A stretch of 61,857 nt of DNA, from contig NZ_JAANAS010000035.1 of NCBI RefSeq assembly GCF_011089875.1, forward strand, positions 1-61,857, given 5' to 3'. This DNA is from Psychroflexus maritimus (lineage in GTDB: Bacteria > Bacteroidota > Bacteroidia > Flavobacteriales > Flavobacteriaceae). The notes beneath the pieces were generated by a model. The model ran no database searches, was not told the DNA's origin, and saw only the letters and a list, made by a program, of their open reading frames with translations. Positions 8,862 through 17,699 of this stretch are shown piece after piece. Made by a program: the position numbers and the translations under genes. Each line of letters opens with the position of its first letter. Within the stretch, counting starts at the first letter, position 1.

Positions 8862-10808
8862 ATGATTAATATTACTCTACCTGACGGAAGTGTTAAAGAA
8901 TTTGAATCTGGAGTAACTCCTATGGACGTAGCTTTGAGTATAAGCGCTGGACTAGCAAGAAATGTAATTTCGGCTAAGTTCAATAACGAAACTGTAGAAA
9001 CCACAACTCCACTTACCACAAACGGAAGTTTAGTTTTACTCACCTTTACAGATGATGAAGGAAAAAAAGCCTTCTGGCATAGTTCTGCTCACCTCATGGC
9101 ACAAGCTATTCTAAAACTTTTCCCTGGTATTAAACTTACCATTGGGCCTGCAGTAGATAATGGATTTTATTATGATATTGATCCTGAGGGGCAGAAAATT
9201 TCTGAAACTGACTTCCCTAAGATTGAAAAGAAAATGCTTGAATTAGCTAGAGGCAAACACGAATTTAATTTACGTGAAGTAAGCAAAAAAGAAGCCTTAA
9301 ATTATTACCAAGAAAATAAAAACCCTTATAAGGTAGAATTAATTAAAAACCTTGAAGATGGCGAGATTACTTTTTGTGATCATGACGACTTCACTGATTT
9401 ATGTAGAGGTGGTCATATTCCAAACACAGGGTTAATAAAGGCAGTAAAATTAATGAGCGTTGCAGGTGCTTACTGGCGTGGAGACGAAAACAATACACAA
9501 CTTACCCGAGTGTATGGAGTTTCTTTTCCTAAGCAAAAGATGCTTAAAGAATATTTAGAACTACTTGAAGAAGCTAAAAAAAGAGATCACAGAAAGCTTG
9601 GAAAGGAATTAAAATTATTTACTTTTTCTCAACGAGTTGGTCAAGGATTACCCCTTTGGCTCCCAAAAGGAGCGCTCTTAAGAGAACGCCTTGAAGCTTT
9701 TATGCGCGATGCTCAACGTGAAGCAGGTTATGACCCCGTAGTCACTCCGCATATTGGGAATAAAGATTTGTACGTATGTTCTGGACATTACGAAAAATAT
9801 GGAGAAGATAGCTTTCAACCTATTAATACCCCTGCTGAAGGCGAAGAGTTTTTATTAAAACCCATGAACTGTCCCCATCATTGTGAAATCTATAAATCGC
9901 AGTCTTGGAGCTATAAAGATTTACCCGTAAGGTTTGCCGAATTTGGAACTGTGTATCGGTATGAGCAAAGTGGTGAATTGCATGGCTTAACACGAGTAAG
10001 AGGTTTTACACAAGACGACGCCCATATTTTTTGCACACCAGATCAGCTTAATGAAGAATTTACAAAGGTAATCGACTTAGTATTATACGTATTTAATTCA
10101 TTAGGATTTGGTGATTTTACAGCGCAAGTATCCTTGAGAGACCCAGAAAACAAAGAAAAATATATAGGCAAAGAAGAAAACTGGGTAAAAGCAGAAGAGG
10201 CCATTATAAATGCAGCTAAAGAAAAGGGATTAAATTACAAAGTAGAAACAGGAGAAGCTGCTTTTTATGGCCCAAAACTAGATTTTATGGTAAAGGATGC
10301 CTTAGGAAGAAGTTGGCAGTTAGGAACTATACAAGTTGATTATAACTTACCTGAGCGATTTGAATTAGAATATAAAGGAAGTGATAACGAAATGCACAGG
10401 CCAATTATGATTCATCGTGCTCCGTTTGGAAGTCTAGAAAGATTTGTAGCTATATTGCTAGAGCATACAGGAGGAAATTTCCCACTTTGGTTAATTCCGG
10501 AGCAAGCTATATTGTTATCAATCAGTGAGAAATATGAAAATTATTCTAAAAAAGTTTTAAGTTCGCTTAAAAATAACGAAATTCGCACCGCAATAGACCA
10601 TAGAAGTGAAACTATGGGCAAAAAAATTCGGGAAGCAGAAATGAACAAAATACCATTTATGCTGATTATTGGAGAAAAAGAGGTGGAAACCAATACAATT
10701 TCAGTAAGAAAGCACGGAGGAGAAGATTTAGGTTCAATGACTGTAGAAGAATTTTCGAAGATGATTAAAGATGAAGTAAGTTCATCATTGAATAAATTTA
10801 AAGTTTAA
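8862..10808 (+). CDS. thrS: Threonine--tRNA ligase
   Basis: 648 residues from the ATG at 8862, normal for ThrRS. It charges tRNA-Thr and edits mis-charged Ser-tRNA. Order of domains: TGS domain starting '[10 protein letters not shown]', editing domain with '[11 protein letters not shown]', class II catalytic core with '[10 protein letters not shown]', the zinc-binding '[11 protein letters not shown]' and '[17 protein letters not shown]', and the C-terminal anticodon-binding domain from about residue 550. The frame is open 11 codons further upstream to a TTG, but that codon lies inside the promoter and the family begins at '[11 protein letters not shown]'. It is the first gene of thrS-infC-rpmI-rplT, an order widespread in bacteria. 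Confidence 0.97.
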   Translation: MINITLPDGSVKEFESGVTPMDVALSISAGLARNVISAKFNNETVETTTPLTTNGSLVLLTFTDDEGKKAFWHSSAHLMAQAILKLFPGIKLTIGPAVDNGFYYDIDPEGQKISETDFPKIEKKMLELARGKHEFNLREVSKKEALNYYQENKNPYKVELIKNLEDGEITFCDHDDFTDLCRGGHIPNTGLIKAVKLMSVAGAYWRGDENNTQLTRVYGVSFPKQKMLKEYLELLEEAKKRDHRKLGKELKLFTFSQRVGQGLPLWLPKGALLRERLEAFMRDAQREAGYDPVVTPHIGNKDLYVCSGHYEKYGEDSFQPINTPAEGEEFLLKPMNCPHHCEIYKSQSWSYKDLPVRFAEFGTVYRYEQSGELHGLTRVRGFTQDDAHIFCTPDQLNEEFTKVIDLVLYVFNSLGFGDFTAQVSLRDPENKEKYIGKEENWVKAEEAIINAAKEKGLNYKVETGEAAFYGPKLDFMVKDALGRSWQLGTIQVDYNLPERFELEYKGSDNEMHRPIMIHRAPFGSLERFVAILLEHTGGNFPLWLIPEQAILLSISEKYENYSKKVLSSLKNNEIRTAIDHRSETMGKKIREAEMNKIPFMLIIGEKEVETNTISVRKHGGEDLGSMTVEEFSKMIKDEVSSSLNKFKV

Positions 10809-10827
10809 TTTTTAAAATTTAAGAGTC

Positions 10828-11385
10828 ATAGCTATAAGAAGACGTAAAAAGCATTCTCCTAGAGTAATTAAGGAGGATCAACACAGAATTAACGACAAGA
10901 TTAAGGCCCCCAAATTAAGACTTGTGGGTGACAATGTGGAAATGGGTGTTTACCCTACTAAAGAATGCCTTAAAGTGGCCGAAGAACAAGGACTTGATTT
11001 AGTAGTGATTTCGCCAAAAGCTGATCCACCCGTAGCCAAAGTAATGGATTATAAGAAGTTTCTTTATGAACAAAAGAAACGTGAAAAAGCCATTAAAGCA
11101 AATGCTCAAAAAGTGGTTATCAAAGAAATTAGGTTTGGCCCTAATACAGATGACCATGATTATGAATTTAAGAAAAAGAATGCTGAAAAGTTCTTGAAAG
11201 ATGGTGCAAAACTGAAAGCTTTTGTGTTTTTTAAAGGACGTTCAATAGTATTTAAAGACCAAGGCCAAATTCTTTTGCTTCGTTTAGCACAAGATTTAGA
11301 ACACTTAGGAAAAGTAGAACAAATGCCTAAATTGGAGGGAAAACGTATGATTATGTTAATGTCTCCAATTAAAGATAAAAAATAA
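10828..11385 (+). CDS. infC: Translation initiation factor IF-3, non-canonical AUA start
   Basis: 185 residues if started at ATA 10828. IF-3 binds the 30S subunit, keeps subunits apart and rejects initiation at codons other than AUG, GUG and UUG. The first ATG in frame (10924) would remove 32 residues that are clearly IF-3: from 10828 the frame reads IAIRRRKK and on to '[13 protein letters not shown]'. Bacteroidota IF-3 normally begins '(M)AIRRR...'. The only in-frame codons before this are AAT, TTA, AGA and GTC after a TAA at 10813, so an ATA start (10828, or 10834) is the best reading. In E. coli infC the AUU start makes IF-3 repress itself; AUA here suggests the same control. It lies 19 bp after thrS and 26 bp before rpmI. 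Confidence 0.93.
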   Translation: MAIRRRKKHSPRVIKEDQHRINDKIKAPKLRLVGDNVEMGVYPTKECLKVAEEQGLDLVVISPKADPPVAKVMDYKKFLYEQKKREKAIKANAQKVVIKEIRFGPNTDDHDYEFKKKNAEKFLKDGAKLKAFVFFKGRSIVFKDQGQILLLRLAQDLEHLGKVEQMPKLEGKRMIMLMSPIKDKK

Positions 11386-11411
11386 AAGTTGGTAATCAAA
11401 AAGGAGATCAA

Positions 11412-11609
11412 ATGCCTAAAATGAAAACAAAGTCGAGTGCTAAAAAACGTTTTAAACTTACTGGAAGCGGTAAAATAAAGCGTAAGCATGCGTTTAAAAG
11501 TCACATCTTGACTAAAAAGTCAAAAAAGAGAAAACTCAAATTAACGCATACTACCTTAGTGCACAAATCAGATGAACCAAATATTAAACAACAATTACGT
11601 TTAAAGTAA
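11412..11609 (+). CDS. rpmI: 50S ribosomal protein L35
   Basis: 65 residues, highly basic, with the L35 opening '[20 protein letters not shown]' and the 'KHILTKK'-type central motif (here [13 protein letters not shown]). It is a structural protein of the large subunit. An AAGGAGAT Shine-Dalgarno-like sequence lies just before the ATG, which is unusual in this genome. It sits between infC and rplT as in most bacteria. Confidence 0.95.
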   Translation: MPKMKTKSSAKKRFKLTGSGKIKRKHAFKSHILTKKSKKRKLKLTHTTLVHKSDEPNIKQQLRLK

Positions 11610-11645
11610 TTGAAGTTTAATGGTTAAATTTAGTATTAACCCTGG

Positions 11646-11682
11646 AACGGGCTCCAAAAATGTTGACATTCAACTGCCTGTT
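11646..11682 (+). promoter_or_regulatory. Candidate L20 autoregulatory hairpin before rplT
   Basis: In the 90-bp rpmI-rplT spacer a two-part stem-loop can form. The outer stem is aacgggc (11646-11652) with gcctgtt (11676-11682), including one G-U pair. The inner stem is gttg (11662-11665) with caac (11671-11674) around a 5-nt loop. It ends 17 nt before the rplT ATG. L20 represses its own operon through 23S-like RNA structures in several phyla. The assignment here is inference from position and fold only. Confidence 0.35.
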
Positions 11683-11699
11683 ACAAAAATTCAAAAATT

Positions 11700-12044
11700 A
11701 TGCCTAGATCAACAAATTCAGTAGCTTCAAGAGCCAGAAGAAAAAAGGTAATGAAGCAAGCAAAAGGTTACTTTGGACGTAGAAAAAACGTTTGGACAGT
11801 AGCCAAAAATGCGGTGGAAAAAGGATTATTATATGCTTATAGAGACCGTAGAAATAAAAAGAGAAACTTTCGCTCACTTTGGATTGTGAGAATTAATGCT
11901 GCCGCTCGTATGAATGGTATGTCTTATTCACAGTTTATTGGAAAAATTAAAGCTAATAATATTGACTTAAACCGTAAGGTTTTAGCCGATTTAGCTGTTA
12001 ATAACCCAGCAGCATTTACAGCTATTGTAGAGAAAGTTAAATAA
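11700..12044 (+). CDS. rplT: 50S ribosomal protein L20
   Basis: 114 residues. The basic N-terminal extension '[20 protein letters not shown]' and the '[15 protein letters not shown]' and '[17 protein letters not shown]' signatures are standard L20. It binds 23S rRNA early in 50S assembly and is often a translational repressor of its operon. It is the last gene of thrS-infC-rpmI-rplT, closed by a strong terminator 27 bp downstream. Confidence 0.96.
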   Translation: MPRSTNSVASRARRKKVMKQAKGYFGRRKNVWTVAKNAVEKGLLYAYRDRRNKKRNFRSLWIVRINAAARMNGMSYSQFIGKIKANNIDLNRKVLADLAVNNPAAFTAIVEKVK

Positions 12045-12070
12045 ATTATCAACCCTTACCAACTTTTATA

Positions 12071-12106
12071 AAATACCTTGTGAAGTTCACAAGGTATTTT
12101 TATTTT
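12071..12106 (+). terminator. Intrinsic terminator of the thrS-rplT operon
   Basis: The inverted repeat aaataccttgtga / tcacaaggtattt (12071-12083 with 12087-12099) is followed by a T-rich tract. Confidence 0.8.
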
Positions 12107-12135
12107 AGCTATTTTACTAAATTGGCATTAAACCT

Positions 12136-12822
12136 ATGCAAAAAGTACCTTTCAAAAGCATGGACAAGTCTAGGCTTGAAGCATTAAATAAAAAATATAA
12201 ATCCTTAGATTTGAAATCGAGAATTTCAGCTTTATACTCAGACTTTAAAGCAAGTGAAATTATGCTAACCAGTAGTTTTGCGGCTACCTCCGCTTTTTTA
12301 CTAAAGCTATTTTCTGAAGTAAAACCAAGTCAGATTGTTTATTTTATTGATACGGGTTATCATTTTGATGACACATTAGCTTATAAAAAACAACTTACCC
12401 AAACCTATGGACTAAATGTAAAGTCGGTTCGGGCTGTTTCTAGTGAACATGACTATACCACTAAAGACCAAACCTGGAATAAAAACCCAGATTATTGCTG
12501 TAAAATCAACAAAGTAAAACCTTTAGACAAAATAAAAGCTAATTATAATGTGTGGGTTTCTGGCTTAATGAAATGGCAGAGTGATCATCGCTCAAGTTTG
12601 AACATATTTGAACAGCGCAAAGATATTTTAAAATTTTATCCGCTATTAGATGTAAGTAAAGAAGAACGAGATTCGTTTATAAATCAACACCAATTACCTT
12701 TTCATCCATTAGTTAAAAAGGGCTATCATTCAATTGGATGAAAACATTGTACAGTACCTGGAGAAGATCGCTCTGGAAGATGGAACAACAATCCTAAAAC
12801 CGAATGTGGATTGCATCTTTAA
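12136..12822 (+). pseudogene. cysH: Phosphoadenylyl/adenylyl-sulfate reductase (CysH type) with in-frame TGA at an Fe-S cysteine position
   Basis: CysH reduces PAPS or APS to sulfite in assimilatory sulfate reduction. The first 201 codons hold the adenine nucleotide alpha-hydrolase fold: 'MLTSSFAATSAFLLKL' near 43-58, 'IDTGYHFDDT' near 71-80, and 'NPDYCCKINKVKPL' with the Cys pair 121-122 of the 4Fe-4S form. At 'KKGYHSIG' the frame meets TGA (12739-12741) and then continues KHCTVPGEDRSGRW... and ECGLHL to a TAA at 12820-12822. The family motif is SIGC-x-x-C-T, so TGA replaces exactly the first Cys of the CxxC cluster ligand; the second (Cys205) is present. Everything after the TGA is conserved, so this is a single TGY-to-TGA change, a read error or a recoded codon. 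No other sulfate-assimilation gene lies nearby. Unless read through, the protein lacks its cluster and C-terminus. Confidence 0.85.
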
Positions 12823-12854
12823 AAAACCAATGAGCTTTTTAAGCATATAAAATA

Positions 12855-13397
12855 TTAAGCAGAATTTTCTTCAAGTAATTCAGCTTCTTTGCTAAGCAGT
12901 TTTACTGATTTTTGCAAAATCAAATTATTAGGATAAGTAATTAATTCGTTTTTATCATTTCTCAAATGAATCTGAAATGCTCTTATATCTTCTATTATAG
13001 CAACAATTGGAAAATCTTTGTCATGGATTTCTATTTTATCTCCAATTTTGAATGGAAAAGAAAAAAACATAATTACACCAGAAGTTACATTACTCAATAC
13101 CGACCAAATTGCAAATAAGGCCACACCAATTACAGCAAAAGTTGAAGAAAACAACCAAGCTACGTCTTTAGGATTTACTCCCCAAGTTAAAAGCAAAGCA
13201 AAAAAAGCAAAAAAAGAAATAACAAAGTTAATATATTTGAACATTAATCGTGTTCTACCTACATTATAACCAGATAGTTCAGCAACTTTATTTGTGCTTT
13301 TCTTTACAGCAAATTTTATAATCACCAAAAGAAGCACTAGAAATATCGTAATTATTAGTTGATCTGAATTATTTTTAAAAAAATCGAACAACATCAT
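12855..13397 (-). CDS. Small MscS-family mechanosensitive channel
   Basis: 180 residues, shorter than E. coli MscS (286). Three hydrophobic segments occupy roughly 13-30, 50-72 and 80-100. The pore-lining helix and beta domain are recognisable in 'VLSNVTSGVIMFFSFPFKIG' and 'GDKIEIHDKDFPIVAIIEDI', and 'LITYPNNLILQKSV' is the typical end of the beta domain. The C-terminal alpha/beta vestibule domain is missing, as in many short flavobacterial MscS proteins. It acts in the inner membrane as an osmotic safety valve. Its ATG ATG start overlaps the end of the upstream lipoprotein gene by 4 bp, so the two are co-transcribed. Confidence 0.85.
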   Translation of the reverse strand: MMLFDFFKNNSDQLIITIFLVLLLVIIKFAVKKSTNKVAELSGYNVGRTRLMFKYINFVISFFAFFALLLTWGVNPKDVAWLFSSTFAVIGVALFAIWSVLSNVTSGVIMFFSFPFKIGDKIEIHDKDFPIVAIIEDIRAFQIHLRNDKNELITYPNNLILQKSVKLLSKEAELLEENSA

Positions 13398-14266
13398 TTG
13401 AGTTTTAAAGAATCACGCAAAATTAAATCTTTTTCTTTGTTTTTGTTCCAATAATCTATATTCATTGAATTAATTAATTTTGCTTTTGATATTTGTGAAT
13501 TTCCATCTTGATTTACTGTTTCCTCCCAACTTAAAATTCGAAAAGGAAAGTTTTGTTCTTGTTCAATTTTAACGTTTCTATCTAATTCAGAAAAATAAAG
13601 CTCGGTAAGTATTGATTCATTTTTGTTAGATTGTTTAATTTCTACCGCATAAGCTTTTATTTCCTTTTTATTTAGCTGTAAAAAGGCAAGATTAGGAATT
13701 ACTTTAGAAGGCTGAGTAGTTAATTCAGGACTAATTCTTAAATCTAAAAGCAACTGATTTTCTGTATAATGATCATTAATTACAAAATAATCATCGTTCA
13801 AAGCTTCAAAATAAGAATGAAGAGATACATGGTAATCTTTTTCTTTCAAATTTAGTTGTAAATAAGACTGGCCACACCATTCTTGGATGCTACTTGCTAT
13901 TTTAGAAGCATTTTTATCAGTCGCCAAAGATTTGAAAGTGCTTTGCATGACTGCATAATCATAAATTCCTGTAGTAAAGTTTTGGTGCCAATTTAATTTG
14001 AAGTGGCTTTCTGCAGAATTTATTTCACGTTCTGTTTTCACTTGTAATTCATTATTAAAATCTTCCGTTACAAAAATCAAATACATCTCTCCTTCTCTAT
14101 TTTCACCATACCGACTCATCGACAGCTCGTAGTACGATATTTCTGCCTCGCCAGCATACCAATAATCTTTAAATTCCTTTGATAAATTCAAGTTGGGTTT
14201 ATCGGGCTTAGTTGAACAAGAAACCAATAATAAAAAACTAGCAAAAATTAAAAGGATATTCTTCAT
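13394..14266 (-). CDS. Lipoprotein of unknown function (flavobacterial family)
   Basis: 290 residues with a signal peptide ending in 'LLLVSCSTKPD' (Cys17 lipobox). The mature part starts 'LNLSKEFKDYWYAGEAEI' and includes 'SYYELSMSRYGENREGEMYL'. This recurs in a conserved Flavobacteriia family that databases sometimes label 'septum formation inhibitor Maf'. It has no visible Maf motif, so I would not use that name. The role is unknown; envelope location follows from the lipobox. It precedes and overlaps the MscS gene. Downstream of icd, it is separated from it by a terminator. Confidence 0.75.
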   Translation of the reverse strand: MKNILLIFASFLLLVSCSTKPDKPNLNLSKEFKDYWYAGEAEISYYELSMSRYGENREGEMYLIFVTEDFNNELQVKTEREINSAESHFKLNWHQNFTTGIYDYAVMQSTFKSLATDKNASKIASSIQEWCGQSYLQLNLKEKDYHVSLHSYFEALNDDYFVINDHYTENQLLLDLRISPELTTQPSKVIPNLAFLQLNKKEIKAYAVEIKQSNKNESILTELYFSELDRNVKIEQEQNFPFRILSWEETVNQDGNSQISKAKLINSMNIDYWNKNKEKDLILRDSLKLK

Positions 14267-14312
14267 TAAAAATTCTTTTCATAAATGTAGGTAATTTAGT
14301 TTCAACAAACAA

Positions 14313-14348
14313 AAAACTGTCTTAAGAATAACATCCTAAGACAGTTTT
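14313..14348 (-). terminator. Intrinsic terminator of icd
   Basis: A 12-bp stem (14313-14324 with 14337-14348, aaaactgtctta/taagacagtttt), read on the minus strand, ends in a run of six T. It lies 25 bp after the icd stop codon. Confidence 0.8.
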
Positions 14349-14372
14349 GAAATTTAATGAGTAAACTACCAA

Positions 14373-16595
14373 CTAACCAATAATTGAGTTAAGCGTTTTA
14401 CTCGGTCTCATTTGCAAAGTAACTTTATGTTCATCAGGCAAGAAATAACCATCAATATCAACTGGATTTCCTTGTGCTTCAATTAATTCGTTTAAAATTA
14501 CATCCTTATTTGTTGACAAATATTCATAGACCTTAGAAAATTCTTCTTTCAAATCATTATTATCCTCTTGGTTAGCCAGTGCTTCAGCCCAATATAAAGC
14601 TAGATAAAAATGCGCCCCACGGTTATCTAATTCGTTTACTTTTCTAGAAGGCGAATTATTATTACTTAAATAAGCAGAGTTAGCCTTATTAAGTGCTTTT
14701 GCTATTAATTTAGCTTTATCATTATTACTTTTTTCGGCCATATCTTCTATAGATACAGCAAGCGCTAAAAACTCTCCTAATGAATCCCAGCGCAAATGCC
14801 CTTCTTTTACAAATTGTTGAACATGTTTAGGTGCTGAGCCTCCTGCTCCTGTTTCAAATAAACCTCCTCCAGCTAATAAAGGAACAATCGATAACATTTT
14901 TGCCGAAGTACCCAATTCTAGAATAGGAAATAAGTCGGTAAGGTAATCACGTAACACATTACCTGTTACGGAAATGGTATCTTTACCTTCCTTAACTCGT
15001 TGACAAGAAAAACGCATAGCTTCAACAGGATTCATGATGTGAATTTCAAGTCCATTTGTAGAATGGTCTTTGAGGTATAGCTTTACTTTCTCTATAAGAT
15101 TTCTATCGTGAGCACGGTTTTCATCCAACCAAAAAACAGCTGGACTTCCTGTAGCTTTCGCTCTATTAACAGCTAATTTTACCCAATCTTGAATGGGTAA
15201 ATTTTTAGTTTGACACATACGCCAAATGTCACCTTTTTGAACTTCGTGACTCATCAGGACCTCACCGGCTTTGTTAATTACCTCTACTTTTCCATTAGAG
15301 GGAATTTCAAAAGTTTTATCATGGGAGCCATATTCTTCAGCTTTTTTAGCCATTAAACCAACGTTTGAAACATTCCCCATAGTACTTGGGTCGAAAGCTC
15401 CATTTTCTCTACAAAAATTAATTATTTCTTGATACATTCCTGCATAGCTTCGGTCTGGAATTATAGCTTTCATATCTTGTTGTTGGCCGTCTTTATCCCA
15501 CATTTTACCTGAAGTTCTAATTGCTGCAGGCATGGAAGCATCAATAATTACATCACTAGGAACGTGCAAATTGGTTATTCCTCGATCTGAATCTACCATG
15601 GCTATGTCTGGCTTTTCATTGTAAAGCGCTTGTATGTCAGCTTCAATTTGTCTAGCTTTTCCTTCTGGTAATTTTCTTATTTTACTATAAACATCACCTA
15701 AACCGTTATTTGGATTAACGCCGATTTCACTAAATTCTGATTGATATTTATCGAAAATCTCTTGGTAATAAGCTTTTACTGCATGACCAAAAATAATGGG
15801 GTCTGAAACCTTCATCATAGTTGCTTTTAAGTGTACAGAAAAAAGAACATTTTTAGCTTTGGCATCTTCAACTTGCTCTTTTAAGAAAGATTGTAAATGG
15901 GCAGCACTCATTTTAGAAGCATCAATAATTTCCTTTTCTTCTAAAGTTGTACTTTCTTTTAAGACAGTTACTTTACCGTTAATTGAAGTGTGTTGAATTT
16001 TTACATCATCTTGTTGTTGCATTTCTACCGATTGTTCACTTTCGTAAAAATCGCCTGCTTGCATATGAGCCACATGAGTTTTAGAGTCTTTAGACCATTG
16101 CCCCATTGAGTGTGGATTATTTTGTGCATACTCTTTAACAGGTCCAGCCACTCTACGATCAGAATTACCTTCCCGTAGAACAGGATTCACTGCAGAACCA
16201 AGGACTTTTGCGTATTTTCTTTGCAAGGCTATTTCTTCCTCGGTATTGGCTTGTAATGGATAATCTGGCAGGTTATAGCCTTTAGATTGTAACTCTTTAA
16301 TTGCTGCAGTTAATTGAGGTATAGAAGCGCTAATGTTTGGTAATTTTATAATATTTGCTTCGGGTGTTTTAGCTAATTGACCTAATTGATTAAGGGCGTC
16401 CTTTACTTGTTGGTTAGCGGGTAGTTGGTCTGCAAAGGTGGCTAAGATTCTACCTGCTAATGAAATATCTTCAGAAACAACATCAATTCCTGCTGATTTT
16501 GTAAACCTTCTAACTATAGGTAATAATGAATAAGTTGCTAAAGCTGGTGCTTCATCTGTTTTAGTGTAAACTATTCGATTTAAATTCTCTGCCAT
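14373..16595 (-). CDS. icd: NADP-dependent isocitrate dehydrogenase, monomeric type
   Basis: 740 residues, the standard size of the monomeric IDH family and unlike the ~400-residue dimeric enzymes. It oxidises isocitrate to 2-oxoglutarate in the TCA cycle and supplies NADPH. Family signatures include '[19 protein letters not shown]', '[13 protein letters not shown]' (substrate loop), '[18 protein letters not shown]', '[19 protein letters not shown]' and '[20 protein letters not shown]'. No gap or missing motif is seen. It is a single-gene unit: the 315 bp upstream contain no gene and a terminator closes it downstream. The hairpin-forming tttttac/gtaaaaa at 16634-16653 lies in its upstream region, with unknown role. 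Confidence 0.95.
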   Translation of the reverse strand: MAENLNRIVYTKTDEAPALATYSLLPIVRRFTKSAGIDVVSEDISLAGRILATFADQLPANQQVKDALNQLGQLAKTPEANIIKLPNISASIPQLTAAIKELQSKGYNLPDYPLQANTEEEIALQRKYAKVLGSAVNPVLREGNSDRRVAGPVKEYAQNNPHSMGQWSKDSKTHVAHMQAGDFYESEQSVEMQQQDDVKIQHTSINGKVTVLKESTTLEEKEIIDASKMSAAHLQSFLKEQVEDAKAKNVLFSVHLKATMMKVSDPIIFGHAVKAYYQEIFDKYQSEFSEIGVNPNNGLGDVYSKIRKLPEGKARQIEADIQALYNEKPDIAMVDSDRGITNLHVPSDVIIDASMPAAIRTSGKMWDKDGQQQDMKAIIPDRSYAGMYQEIINFCRENGAFDPSTMGNVSNVGLMAKKAEEYGSHDKTFEIPSNGKVEVINKAGEVLMSHEVQKGDIWRMCQTKNLPIQDWVKLAVNRAKATGSPAVFWLDENRAHDRNLIEKVKLYLKDHSTNGLEIHIMNPVEAMRFSCQRVKEGKDTISVTGNVLRDYLTDLFPILELGTSAKMLSIVPLLAGGGLFETGAGGSAPKHVQQFVKEGHLRWDSLGEFLALAVSIEDMAEKSNNDKAKLIAKALNKANSAYLSNNNSPSRKVNELDNRGAHFYLALYWAEALANQEDNNDLKEEFSKVYEYLSTNKDVILNELIEAQGNPVDIDGYFLPDEHKVTLQMRPSKTLNSIIG

Positions 16596-16860
16596 AATTC
16601 TTTAATTATTTACTTTATATTTTTTTTTGGGTGTTTTTACGAATTTGTAAAAAAAACAATACTTAAAATGATATTTTAAGAGTTTCAGGCTTTTTCTTGA
16701 TAAATTCGTATCAAATATAGATAATTTAACGGATTTATAAAAATATTTGAACAGCTATATTAGTATCATTTTATAACATTGAACAATTAATGAAAACTTA
16801 GAATAATTAACTGGAACGCTTGAGTTTATTGGTTAAAATAAGTTACCTATAGAACAAAAT

Positions 16861-16887
16861 AGGGCTAATCTTTATCAGATTAGCCCT
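16861..16887 (-). terminator. Terminator of the DUF4834-to-coiled-coil operon
   Basis: The perfect 11-bp stem agggctaatct (16861-16871) / agattagccct (16877-16887) has a 5-nt loop and, on the minus strand, a TTTT tail. It lies 24 bp after the stop of the minus-strand gene at 16912. The rest of 16596-16860 holds no gene. Confidence 0.8.
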
Positions 16888-16911
16888 ATAATGAATGATT
16901 ATAAAGTTGTA

Positions 16912-17697
16912 CTATTTCGTCAACTTACTAAACATTTTCTCCATTTTGTCTTCTTCTTCTTGAGCCAGTTCTTGATCCACAAGAATTCTTCCAGAGTGCT
17001 CGTCGGTCATTACTTTCCTTCGCGCTGCAATTTCAACTTGAACCTGAGGAGGAATAGTAAAAAAGGAACCTCCAGACGCTCCACGCTCAATGGTTACAAC
17101 AGCCAGTCCGTTTTTTACACTAGAACGAATTCGATCGTAAGCATTTACTAGACGTTCTTCAATAGATTTCTTTAACTCTTCTGCTTTCTTTTGAAGCGCT
17201 TCCTCTTCCTTTACCGTTTCTTGAAGAATACCATCTAATTCTTGACGTTTGTGCTCTAAATGTTTTGCTTTTTCGTCGATTACTTGTTGTGCTTCTTCAA
17301 TTTTTACGCTTTTATGTTCAATTTGCGCAGAAAATTCTCGAATGTGCTTTTCAGCAAGCTCAATTTCTAGTTCTTGGTATTCAACTTCTTTAGATAAAGA
17401 ATCAAATTCTCTGTTATTCCTAACATTATCTTGTTGTTCTTTATATTTTTTTATTTTGTTTTTAGCTTCTTCAATAAAATTCTTTCGATCAGCTATTTTA
17501 CTGTGAAGTTCTTCTAGGTTATCTTTGAATTTATCAATTCTCTTTTTAAGACCTTCTACCTCTGCGTCAAGGTCTTCAACCTCAAGTGGCAATTCTCCGC
17601 GCATATTTCTAATTTCGTCAATGCGTGAATCAACAAGCTGTAAATCGTATAAAGCTCTTAGTTTTTCTTCTACTGTAAACTCTTTTTTCTTTGCCAT
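16912..17697 (-). CDS. Coiled-coil protein of the C4 zinc-ribbon (COG1579) family, cysteines lost
   Basis: 261 residues. Residues ~1-195 are an almost unbroken antiparallel coiled coil rich in Glu/Lys. The C-terminal part keeps the family's zinc-ribbon scaffold 'GGSFFTIPPQVQVEIAARRK' and 'GRILV', but the four zinc-binding Cys are gone: the usual CGGCF reads ASGGSF and the usual CExCGRIL reads DEHSGRIL. The fold is therefore probably retained without zinc, a state I believe is common in this lineage. Function is unknown in bacteria. It begins 2 bp after the nif3-like gene, a pairing often seen across bacteria, and ends the operon. Confidence 0.85.
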   Translation of the reverse strand: MAKKKEFTVEEKLRALYDLQLVDSRIDEIRNMRGELPLEVEDLDAEVEGLKKRIDKFKDNLEELHSKIADRKNFIEEAKNKIKKYKEQQDNVRNNREFDSLSKEVEYQELEIELAEKHIREFSAQIEHKSVKIEEAQQVIDEKAKHLEHKRQELDGILQETVKEEEALQKKAEELKKSIEERLVNAYDRIRSSVKNGLAVVTIERGASGGSFFTIPPQVQVEIAARRKVMTDEHSGRILVDQELAQEEEDKMEKMFSKLTK

Positions 17698-17699
17698 AT

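Noticed and set aside
12739-12741. General reassignment of TGA to an amino acid
   Set aside because: kdsB and other frames end in TGA, so TGA is an ordinary stop here.
14373-16595. Fusion or misassembly because the isocitrate dehydrogenase is 740 residues
   Set aside because: This is the normal length of the monomeric IDH family.
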